From NCBI GenBank assembly GCA_964603615.1, contig CAZRVU010000065.1, positions 1-7,801 of the forward strand: a stretch of DNA of 7,801 nucleotides, written 5' to 3'. Under the pieces are notes generated by a model. The model did not search any database. It was not told the origin of the DNA and saw only the letters and a program-made list of their open reading frames with translations. Both the position numbers and the translations under genes were made by a program. This stretch comes from JAAZMI01 sp964603615. Its GTDB lineage: Bacteria; Bacillota; Dethiobacteria; DTU022; UBA8154. Within the stretch, counting starts at the first letter, position 1; every line of letters begins with the position of its first letter. Below, piece by piece: positions 1 through 6,178 of this stretch.

Positions 1-1
1 T

Positions 2-688
2 GTTATTGTCGCCGGCACACCGTCATCGGGGAAGACATCGGTGATGATACATACGCTTCGCCATCTTTTAGCGGAGGGGTTTGCGGTTGCGGTTTGCAAG
101 ATTGATTGTCTGGAGACTTCCGACGACGAACGGTACGGGCGCCTCGGCATACCGGTAGCGGTGGGCCTGAGTGATTATATCTGCCCGGACCACTTTTATG
201 TTGCCAACCTGGAAGAGATTGAAAACTGGGCCAAAGAACAAAAAGCGGCGGTGTTGGTTCTGGAGACGGCTGGCTTATGCCATCGCTGTGCGCCGGCAGT
301 GTATGACTGCCTCACTGTTTGTGTCCTCGACAATTTAATCGGCGTCGATACGCCCAAAAAAGTAGGACCGATGCTGAGCACGGCGGATATTGTTGTGCTC
401 ACCAAGGGCGATATTGTTTCCCAGGCCGAACGGGAAGTGTTTCGTTATAAGGTAGAGGCTGTAAATCCCCGCGCCCGGTTTTTGGATATCAACGGGCTGA
501 CGGGCCAGGGTTCGCTGGCGTTAAAAAATGCGATCCTTAATTCCCAACCCCTGGCTGAAATTGGCGGCAGGGAGCTAAAATACCCCATGCCCGCGGCGAT
601 TTGTTCTTATTGCGCCGGGGAAACCATTGTGGGGAAAAGTTATCAGATGGGCAATGTAAAAAAAGTTAATTTTGGGAGAACGGAATAA
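2..688 (+). CDS. HypB/UreG/CobW-like P-loop GTPase, 5' partial
   Basis: The frame is open from the first bases, so the true start lies before the window; the GTG at 41 is internal because the P-loop is encoded upstream of it. Seen: a Walker A motif (AGTPSSGKTS) in the first codons, a Walker B/G3-like VLVLETAGLC near nt 248-280, a G4-like VLTKGD near nt 395-412, and an alpha/beta order typical of SIMIBI GTPases. Cysteines are notable: ICPDH, then CHRC just after the G3 region, and a C-terminal CSYC. Known: HypB, UreG and CobW relatives use GTP hydrolysis to deliver Ni, Co or Zn to enzymes or cofactors, with Cys/His metal sites near the switch regions. Inferred: a cytoplasmic metallochaperone-type GTPase working with the next genes. 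It ends in a TAATG overlap with the following ATPase, which suggests coupled translation. It does not carry the CobW CxCC signature, so it is not a plain CobW. The target metal is unknown. Confidence 0.85.
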   Translation, partial: VIVAGTPSSGKTSVMIHTLRHLLAEGFAVAVCKIDCLETSDDERYGRLGIPVAVGLSDYICPDHFYVANLEEIENWAKEQKAAVLVLETAGLCHRCAPAVYDCLTVCVLDNLIGVDTPKKVGPMLSTADIVVLTKGDIVSQAEREVFRYKVEAVNPRARFLDINGLTGQGSLALKNAILNSQPLAEIGGRELKYPMPAAICSYCAGETIVGKSYQMGNVKKVNFGRTE

Positions 689-1488
689 TGCTAAAGAAAA
701 TAACCATTTCAGGCGGCCTGGATAAAAGCGGCCTTCCGGAAAAAATCAGGCAGTTGAATATTTGCGCCGGGGAGGTGCTTGCGGTGGTAGGCCCGACCGG
801 TTCGGGAAAATCCCAATTGATTGCGGATGTGGAGCAATATGCCGAAGAAGAAACTTTGACCGGCAGGGGCGTGATCATCGCGGAGCGGGGCGCGGATAAA
901 AATAAGGGTAAAAGTCCTTTACGTTACCTGGTCGCCCAGGTTTCGCAAAACATGAATTTTGTGATCGATATGTCGCTGGAGGAATTTCTCTTAATGCATG
1001 CGCAAGTGCGGATGATCGAGGAGCCTTTCCAAATAGTAAAAGAAGTGCTGGCCATTACCAACCGGCTGTCCGGCGAACCGGTTTCTCTGTCGATGAATTT
1101 GACCCAGTTGAGCGGCGGGCAGTCCCGCGCTTTGATGGTGGCTGACGTGGCCCTGATCAGCAATTCCCCGGTTGTCTTGATCGATGAAATTGAAAATGCC
1201 GGGATAAACCGCCTGCAGGCCCTGGAAATATTGGCGGGGCAAGGCAAGGTCGTGCTGGTTGTTTCGCATGATCCGACCTTGATCCTGATGGCGGGAAAAA
1301 GAGTGGTGATGAAAAACGGAGGTATGGATAAAGTTTTCAAGACCACGCCGGAAGAGAAAAAAATGCTGGGCCGTTTGCTGATAATAGATCGAGAGTTTGC
1401 CGAGTTGAGGGAACAACTAAGGAATGGCAGCAGTATTGGGACAGGAGAACTAAAGAAAGAGGAGGTTGCAGCATGGCCAGAATCTTAG
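688..1488 (+). CDS. ABC-type ATPase without an evident membrane partner
   Basis: A 266-residue ABC ATPase whose ATG overlaps the upstream stop (TAATG), with GGGAG 9 bases before it. Seen: Walker A GPTGSGKS (residues 35-42), Q-loop region VAQVSQN (about 82-88), signature LSGGQ (141-145), Walker B VVLIDE (162-167, catalytic Glu167) and switch His in VVSHD (194). After Walker B the sequence reads IENAGINRLQ, not the usual PTSALD, so the D-loop is atypical. The roughly 55 C-terminal residues are charged and not part of the core. All catalytic motifs are present, so ATP hydrolysis is expected. The permease of this operon is expected to pair with the FecE-type ATPase downstream, so this second ATPase probably serves a soluble role with the GTPase and the leaderless binding-protein-like product. 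That role is an inference; the ATPase could also energise a permease encoded elsewhere. Confidence 0.85.
   Translation: MLKKITISGGLDKSGLPEKIRQLNICAGEVLAVVGPTGSGKSQLIADVEQYAEEETLTGRGVIIAERGADKNKGKSPLRYLVAQVSQNMNFVIDMSLEEFLLMHAQVRMIEEPFQIVKEVLAITNRLSGEPVSLSMNLTQLSGGQSRALMVADVALISNSPVVLIDEIENAGINRLQALEILAGQGKVVLVVSHDPTLILMAGKRVVMKNGGMDKVFKTTPEEKKMLGRLLIIDREFAELREQLRNGSSIGTGELKKEEVAAWPES
1460..1465 (+). promoter_or_regulatory. Ribosome binding site AGGAGG for the leaderless binding-protein gene
   Basis: A full AGGAGG lies 7 bases before the ATG at 1473, inside the 3' end of the preceding ATPase gene. It fixes the start. The frame stays open further upstream, so a longer product with a signal peptide had to be considered, but this site argues against it. 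Confidence 0.75.
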
Positions 1489-2366
1489 TGCATTGCCCGC
1501 TGAATATCAGCAGAACCCTGGAGGCGATGCTCCAAAGGTATTGCCAAAAGATGGAGGAAAGGTTGGGTGCGCGGATCGAACTGGAAACCCAGCCACATCG
1601 CCCGCTAGAAAAAGGCCTATTTGAAAAATACATCGAGGAGGGAAACTTGCCGGACCTGGTGGTTGGGCACGTGAATGACTTTGCAGAGCTGCCTGCAGGT
1701 TATTTGGAAGAACATTTTCTTGCACTGCCCGGCCGCTGGCCTTTGCGTCCAGAATTGGCGGAGGCTGGTTTTGGGGACTCGCGCGGGTATTTTCACACCT
1801 TTGTGGTGATTCCTTTTGCTATGTTTTATAACACCAACCTGCTTGACAGGGAGGATCTGCCGGTGGTGTGGGAGGATTTGCTGGAGGCGCGCTGGCAAAA
1901 ACAAATAATGATGCCCGATGATTACCGGGTGGTGTCAAAGATTATCCGAACTTTTATGGAAGCGCATTATCCGGAGAAATTTGACCATTTCCTGGCAAAT
2001 GTGGTCCATCAGGGAGCCCCCATCGACGTAGTCAACGCGGTGGACGAAGGCCGCTATCTGCTAGGGATTACCAACATTGCCTTTGCCCGCATTTCCCGCC
2101 ATAAAAACACCCGTTTGATCTGGCCCCGGGATGGTCTTTTTTGCATGCCGCAGGTGATGGCCTGGCGCAAAAATGTATCCGCGAAGTTGTTGGAAATAGG
2201 GGATTTTTTACTGTCCGGCCAGGTTCAGGAATATTTGGCACTTCAGGCTTTTGTTCCTGCTGCGCCTGAAACAGCCCTGCCTCAACTTCTCACAGATCAT
2301 GATTTCAGCCTGCGTTGGGAAGGTTGGGATAACTACCTCGATGTCGTCAGGGGAGCCAAAATATAA
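1473..2366 (+). CDS. Substrate-binding-protein-like protein lacking a signal peptide
   Basis: A 297-residue product starting at an ATG with a strong AGGAGG. It overlaps the upstream ATPase by 16 bases. Seen: features of type 2 periplasmic binding proteins of the Fe3+/spermidine family, namely PFAMFYNTNLL (114-124) followed by LPVVWEDLLEARW (129-141), a MMPDD strand end (146-150), and DFLLSGQVQEYLA (244-256), which matches the usual 'FlLSkegQ' helix. The N-terminus (MARILVHCPLNIS) is a beta strand start with no Lys/Arg-hydrophobic leader and no lipobox, so the protein should stay in the cytoplasm. Inferred: a cytosolic ligand- or metal-complex-binding protein acting with the adjacent GTPase and ATPase. 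Alternatives are a regulatory sensor, or export by an unrecognised route. Fold family is fairly sure; function is unknown. Confidence 0.75.
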   Translation: MARILVHCPLNISRTLEAMLQRYCQKMEERLGARIELETQPHRPLEKGLFEKYIEEGNLPDLVVGHVNDFAELPAGYLEEHFLALPGRWPLRPELAEAGFGDSRGYFHTFVVIPFAMFYNTNLLDREDLPVVWEDLLEARWQKQIMMPDDYRVVSKIIRTFMEAHYPEKFDHFLANVVHQGAPIDVVNAVDEGRYLLGITNIAFARISRHKNTRLIWPRDGLFCMPQVMAWRKNVSAKLLEIGDFLLSGQVQEYLALQAFVPAAPETALPQLLTDHDFSLRWEGWDNYLDVVRGAKI

Positions 2367-2381
2367 GGCGGTGTGTCACAG

Positions 2382-3158
2382 ATGCTACAGGTAAAAAAAA
2401 TAAATTTTTCTTATAAAAAACAGCAGGTTTTACACGATATCGATATTGTTGTTGCTGAAGGAGAAATACTGGTCCTGGTAGGCCCCAACGGTTCCGGCAA
2501 ATCAACTTTGCTGCGTTGCTTGAACGGTTTTTTAAAGCCGGAAAGCGGGCAAGTTTTGTTGCGCGGTGAAAATATCCGGAACAAAAAACGCAAGTGGATG
2601 GCACGCCATATTGCCTTTTTGCCACAACACCTGGAAGCGGTTCAGCATTTAAGCATTTATGAGCTGGTTGCCATGGGAAGAAGCCCTTATTCGCAGTATG
2701 GTTGGTCCCTAACGGCAAAAGATAAAGAAAAAGTGGGGTGGGCGATCGATTACCTGGACTTATCTTCCATCCAATACCGGACGTTGGACCAAATCTCCGG
2801 CGGGGAATGCCAGCGGGCGTGGATAGCCATGATCCTGGCTCAGGATACCGGGGTCGTTCTGCTCGATGAGCCGATTACTTTTTTGGACTTAAAATACCAA
2901 TGGTATCTGTTGAACCTCATTGAGCAGGTTCGCCGGCAATACAAGAAAACATTTATCATGGTATTACATGACCTTAACCAAGCCATGACAGTTGCCGACA
3001 AATTTGTTGTGTTAAAAGAGGGTCGGATCAGCGCTCAGGGGCAACCCCAAGAGGTGATTACCAGCCGTCTTTTAAAAAAGGTGTATGATGTGGCTGCGAC
3101 GGTGTGCAGTTTTGATGAATATAGCCGTCCAATTGTTTTACCGGCAAAAATATCTTAA
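2382..3158 (+). CDS. ABC importer ATPase, FecE/BtuD family
   Basis: ATP-binding subunit of a siderophore/haem/corrinoid-type importer. Seen, counting from the ATG at 2382 (258 residues): Walker A GPNGSGKST (34-42), Q-loop FLPQH, signature ISGGECQRAW (138-147), Walker B VVLLDEPITFLDL with Glu163, and switch His196 in VLHDLNQA. This is the full, usual length for FecE, FhuC and BtuD. A GTG at 2373 in the same frame could also start it, but the only SD-like stretch, AAGGCGG at 2365-2371, fits the ATG better. It begins 15 bases after the binding-protein-like gene. Inferred partner: the FecCD-type permease at 4994, with the lipoprotein at 3839 as receptor. Substrate specificity cannot be told from the ATPase. 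Confidence 0.92.
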   Translation: MLQVKKINFSYKKQQVLHDIDIVVAEGEILVLVGPNGSGKSTLLRCLNGFLKPESGQVLLRGENIRNKKRKWMARHIAFLPQHLEAVQHLSIYELVAMGRSPYSQYGWSLTAKDKEKVGWAIDYLDLSSIQYRTLDQISGGECQRAWIAMILAQDTGVVLLDEPITFLDLKYQWYLLNLIEQVRRQYKKTFIMVLHDLNQAMTVADKFVVLKEGRISAQGQPQEVITSRLLKKVYDVAATVCSFDEYSRPIVLPAKIS

Positions 3159-3195
3159 AGAATTTTACATTTTAGAAGAAAGGAATATTTTGATT

Positions 3196-3804
3196 ATGTC
3201 CAAGCTTTCTGTCAGAGATTATATGCCTGTTTATCCCCTGATTGCACAGCAAATTCTGGATGACTACCAGATCACCACGGGAAAATGTATTGATCTGGGA
3301 ACAGGCCGTGGTTACCTGGGGATTGAATTGGCAAAAATTACAGCATTGGAGATGTATTTTCTTGATTTTGACCCGGGGGTTTTAGATCAAGCCAGGGAAA
3401 ATGTTGCTAAAAATGAACTCAGCAATGTGGTCCATTTTATTGATGCAGATGCTGCGGCGCTCCCATTTGCGGACAACTTTGCGGAATTAGTGATCAGCCG
3501 GGGTTCGCTCTGGTTTTGGAAGGATCAGGTTAAGGGACTGCAGGAAATAAACCGGATCTTGAAACCGGGTGGAACGGCTTTTGTAGGCGGGGGGCTGGGC
3601 CGTTATACCCCGCATACGATGCGTAAGCGCCTGCAAGGCAGGGGGCGTAAGGAATTTGAAAAGAAAGGGCACAAGGGTTTTTTAAGAGGGGCGAAACTGG
3701 AAGAACTGGTAAAAAAAACAGGAATTATGAATTACCGCCTGGTTTCTGATCTAGAGGGTGAACCTGCTCATTGGATAGAAATCAAAAAAACTGCGGAAAA
3801 ATAA
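3196..3804 (+). CDS. Class I SAM-dependent methyltransferase
   Basis: A 202-residue Rossmann-fold methyltransferase. Seen: motif I CIDLGTGRGY (31-40) for SAM binding, an acidic motif II at FLDFD (55-59), FIDADA (81-86) for the adenine-binding region, the post-core strand LVISRGSLWFW (98-108), and EINRILKPGGTAFVGGGLG (117-135), a UbiE-like late-core region. ATG 3196 has AAAGGA at 3179-3184, 11 bases upstream; a TTG at 3190 in frame is the other possible start. The open frame extends upstream into the ATPase gene, but that part is out-of-frame coding sequence of the neighbour. It lies between the importer ATPase and receptor genes, so its substrate is probably linked to the imported compound, such as a metal chelate, tetrapyrrole or chelator. 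That link is inferred from position only. Confidence 0.88.
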   Translation: MSKLSVRDYMPVYPLIAQQILDDYQITTGKCIDLGTGRGYLGIELAKITALEMYFLDFDPGVLDQARENVAKNELSNVVHFIDADAAALPFADNFAELVISRGSLWFWKDQVKGLQEINRILKPGGTAFVGGGLGRYTPHTMRKRLQGRGRKEFEKKGHKGFLRGAKLEELVKKTGIMNYRLVSDLEGEPAHWIEIKKTAEK

Positions 3805-3838
3805 AAGGTTTGTTTAGTGAAAGGAAGAATGGAAGAAG

Positions 3839-4984
3839 ATGAAAACAAACAAAAAAAGGGTTCTAGTAGCTGTTTTATTAATTCTTGGTCTTTGTTTTGT
3901 GCCAGCAGGGTGTGGGGGGGAAGAGAACAGTGCCTTGCAGGATGAAAACGGTCTGCCCTGCGCGGGAGACGAGCCGGGCAATATGCGTCTGCTTAAGGAT
4001 GATCTGGAACGTGCCGTGGAGGTGCCTGTTCAACCTCAACGGGTGTTGGCTTTAAACTCTGCCATGATGGAGATAGTTTTTGAGCTGGGGGTAATTCCCG
4101 TGGGAAAAGTTAGCGAATATATAATCCCCCGCTCCGGGGTAGAGGATTTGCCGGAAATTTCTTTTGAAAATTCGCCTAACATTGAGATGATCAATAAATT
4201 GGCGCCGGATTTAATTATCGCCCATGCAAGCAACCATGGTCAGATAAGGGACAGCCTGGAAGCTACGGGGGCAGCTGTTTTTTACATAGATCCCGGCAAG
4301 GCGGAAGATCAGTTGATCGGGAGGGTAGATCTAGTCGGAGAGGTTCTTAATCGCCAGGCTGAGGCAGCGGCTTATGTGCAAAAAGTTCGGGAAAAGGCAG
4401 AGGAATTACAAGCAAAGCTAGCCGGATCCCCTGTAAAAACAGTTTTGTTAATTCAGGGGGGCAGCCAAACTGTTCGGGCGGCGCAAACCTTCTGTTTCTG
4501 GGGAAGGCTGCTTTCTTTTTTGGGCCTGGAAAACATCGTGCCGGAGGAGGTGGCCCAGACCACCAAGGCAGGATTTGTTAATTTTGATATTGAAACTGTT
4601 CTGCAAAAGGATCCAGATGCGCTCCTTATCCTGCAGCCGGGTTTCCGCAGTGTTTCCGGGGAAGGGCAAGGGGAAAAGGACGGGGAAGGAAAACAAGGCG
4701 GGCAGGGGAAACAAGGCGATCCGGGCCAACGAGCCGCGGGAGGGAATGATCAAGGGGGAGGAGGCCCACAGGGAAAACCCGGAGGCGGCGGGCAGCAAGA
4801 TTCTAAAAGTATCAGTCCCGATGAATTACTGGCCATGTACCGTAATGATCCTGTGTGGCAACAGTTGTCGGCCGTAAAAAATGGCCGTATCTATATCCTG
4901 CCTGATCATGTATCACCCGGCCGGATCGGGATATTGGATGCGTTAGAGGTCGTGGCCAAGTTACTCGTTCCGGAAGCATTTTAG
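3839..4984 (+). CDS. Lipoprotein receptor of a FepB/BtuF-type ABC importer
   Basis: A 381-residue substrate-binding lipoprotein. Seen: a Lys/Arg start (MKTNKKR), a hydrophobic core (residues 8-21) and lipobox VPAGC with Cys25 as the lipidated residue, so it is anchored outside the membrane. The N-lobe reads QPQRVLALNSAMMEIVFELG (66-84) and KLAPDLIIA (120-128), both typical of the FepB/BtuF (TroA-like) fold. The C-lobe ends with DPVWQQLSAVKNGRIYIL (337-354), also a family hallmark. Between DPDALLILQP and the conserved SPDELLAMY is a Gly/Gln/Lys-rich insert of about 48 residues (274-321) not normal for the family. ATG 3839 has AAGGAAG 11 bases upstream. Next gene: the permease, 9 bases after the stop. 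Likely ligands are an iron-siderophore, haem, corrinoid or another metal chelate; the sequence does not choose between them. Confidence 0.9.
   Translation: MKTNKKRVLVAVLLILGLCFVPAGCGGEENSALQDENGLPCAGDEPGNMRLLKDDLERAVEVPVQPQRVLALNSAMMEIVFELGVIPVGKVSEYIIPRSGVEDLPEISFENSPNIEMINKLAPDLIIAHASNHGQIRDSLEATGAAVFYIDPGKAEDQLIGRVDLVGEVLNRQAEAAAYVQKVREKAEELQAKLAGSPVKTVLLIQGGSQTVRAAQTFCFWGRLLSFLGLENIVPEEVAQTTKAGFVNFDIETVLQKDPDALLILQPGFRSVSGEGQGEKDGEGKQGGQGKQGDPGQRAAGGNDQGGGGPQGKPGGGGQQDSKSISPDELLAMYRNDPVWQQLSAVKNGRIYILPDHVSPGRIGILDALEVVAKLLVPEAF
4658..4801 (+). repeat. Low-complexity Gly/Gln/Lys-rich segment in the receptor gene
   Basis: Codes for residues about 274-321 of the lipoprotein, made almost only of Gly, Gln, Lys, Glu, Asp and Pro in irregular short units such as GEGQGEK, GKQGGQGKQG and GGGGPQGKPGGGG. 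The DNA is strongly purine-rich on the plus strand with many GGG and GGGG runs. It is not an exact tandem repeat. The segment is in frame and flanked by conserved family sequence, so it is a tolerated loop insertion and not a gene break. Confidence 0.85.
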
Positions 4985-4993
4985 TAAACCAAG

Positions 4994-6034
4994 ATGAATA
5001 TGGCCAGCCATGTTTCTTTAAAAGTTAAGTTGCAGCTATTTAAAAAAAAGAACCGGTTTTTTTGGATTATGATATTTGCTTTTTTATTGTTAATAGCCTT
5101 TATCCTGAGCATCTTCAAGGGAACTTTGTATTTTTCCCCCCATACAATTTTTGATGTTCTGGGAGGAAAGAGCCAGGAACAGCTGGCGCAACATATTATT
5201 ATGAATGTTCGGTTGCCGCGCACGCTGACTGCATTGCTGGTCGGTTTTAATATGGCGGTTGCCGGGGCCTTACTCCAGGGAATTTTACGCAACCCCCTTG
5301 CTTCACCCAATATCATCGGTGCAAATTCTGGGGCAGGACTGGCGGCAGTGATCGTCATGTCCCTGATGCCGGGGAATATTAAAATTCTTCCCTCGGCGGC
5401 TTTTGTCGGGGCTTTGCTGGCGGGAATGATTATTTATGCACTTGCCAGGCAGGAAGGCCGCAGTTCCGGTATTACGATTATTTTGGCGGGAGTTGCTTTG
5501 GGGGCGCTTTTATCAGCATTTACTTCGGCGCTGATGATTTTACATAGCGATGAGCTGGGCATTACCTATACCTGGCTGGCCGGGAGTTTAATCGGCCGCG
5601 GTTGGCCCTATTTTAATATTATCTGGCCTTACAGTTTGGCCGGGGGGTTGGTTGCTGTTTTTCTCAGTCCCAGGGTCAATCTGTTTTTGCTGGGGGAAGA
5701 GGTGGGCAAAAACCTGGGGTTATCTGTAGAATTTTCCAGGTTGTTGATTATTTTTAATGCCTCTATTCTGGCCGGCAGTGCCGTAAGTGTAGCCGGTACG
5801 ATTGGTTTTATCGGCATCGTAGCTCCTCATACCGCCCGGATGATAATCGGGAATGACTATCGTTATTTGCTCCTCCTATCAGGCATTATAGGCGGGCTTT
5901 TGCTTATTACCAGCGATACCCTGGCACGCACCCTTTTCCAACCCCTGGAAATCCCAGTGGGCATTTTTACGGCGGTTTTAGGGGCGCCATTTTTTTATTT
6001 CTTACTTTATAAAAAGCGGTCTAAATTGGTCTAG
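4994..6034 (+). CDS. FecCD/BtuC-family ABC importer permease
   Basis: A 346-residue, very hydrophobic membrane protein of usual FecCD length. Seen: a basic N-terminus followed by a first membrane segment (about residues 24-42); the family hallmark NVRLPRTLTALLVGFNMAVA (71-90) running into GALLQGILRNPLASP; and the conserved cytoplasmic coupling region GTIGFIGIVAPHTARMIIG (268-286), which contacts the ATPase. It ends at PVGIFTAVLGAPFFYFLLYKK. About ten transmembrane helices are expected. It is the only permease in the cluster, so it probably forms a homodimer like BtuC. The start has no clear SD; it lies 9 bases after the lipoprotein stop, which suggests translational coupling. ATG 5000 is an alternative start two codons in. 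It partners with the FecE-type ATPase and the lipoprotein upstream. Confidence 0.93.
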   Translation: MNMASHVSLKVKLQLFKKKNRFFWIMIFAFLLLIAFILSIFKGTLYFSPHTIFDVLGGKSQEQLAQHIIMNVRLPRTLTALLVGFNMAVAGALLQGILRNPLASPNIIGANSGAGLAAVIVMSLMPGNIKILPSAAFVGALLAGMIIYALARQEGRSSGITIILAGVALGALLSAFTSALMILHSDELGITYTWLAGSLIGRGWPYFNIIWPYSLAGGLVAVFLSPRVNLFLLGEEVGKNLGLSVEFSRLLIIFNASILAGSAVSVAGTIGFIGIVAPHTARMIIGNDYRYLLLLSGIIGGLLLITSDTLARTLFQPLEIPVGIFTAVLGAPFFYFLLYKKRSKLV

Positions 6035-6058
6035 GGTTTGCTACAGCGGAAGACCCTA
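6032..6058 (+). terminator. Weak hairpin at the end of the permease gene, possible terminator
   Basis: TAGGGT (6032-6037, containing the TAG stop) pairs with ACCCTA (6053-6058). Inside it TTGC pairs with GCGG using two G-T pairs, with a TACA loop and an AAG bulge. What follows is CCTCTATTTTG, a poor U-tract, so termination would be weak. The position, exactly at the end of the operon, is its main support. Confidence 0.3.
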
Positions 6059-6066
6059 CCTCTATT

Positions 6067-6094
6067 TTGATAAGGGTTATGTTTACGTTATACT
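6067..6094 (+). promoter_or_regulatory. Possible promoter for the methyltransferase remnant
   Basis: TTGATA (6067-6072), a 16-base spacer and TATACT (6089-6094), each box 5 of 6 to the sigma-70/sigma-A consensus. It lies about 85 bases before the GTG of the broken gene and just after the importer operon. No operator-like repeat is evident next to it. Confidence 0.4.
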
Positions 6095-6178
6095 ATAACT
6101 AACGCTGTTTTTGCCGGCAGCGGGGACCATAAATTATATAAAGCTTAAATCGGAGCGAAATCTTTGGGGTGAAATTTT

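Noticed and set aside
924..1346. Open frame of 140 codons on the minus strand, and a similar one at 991-1416
   Set aside because: Both lie opposite the ABC ATPase, whose motifs are complete on the plus strand. The minus-strand products show no recognisable domain.
3085..3195. Extended N-terminus for the methyltransferase starting inside the FecE-type ATPase gene
   Set aside because: The extra residues are out-of-frame ATPase coding sequence without methyltransferase similarity. The ATG at 3196 follows an AAAGGA site and gives a normal N-terminus.
3159..3195. Possible cobalamin or metal riboswitch between importer genes (also 3805-3838)
   Set aside because: The gaps of 37 and 34 bases are far too short for a known riboswitch. 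One could lie upstream of the window.
4575..4877. Plus-strand open frame of 100 codons inside the receptor gene
   Set aside because: It is an alternative frame of the purine-rich low-complexity tract, where stops are rare. The receptor frame carries conserved family sequence on both sides.
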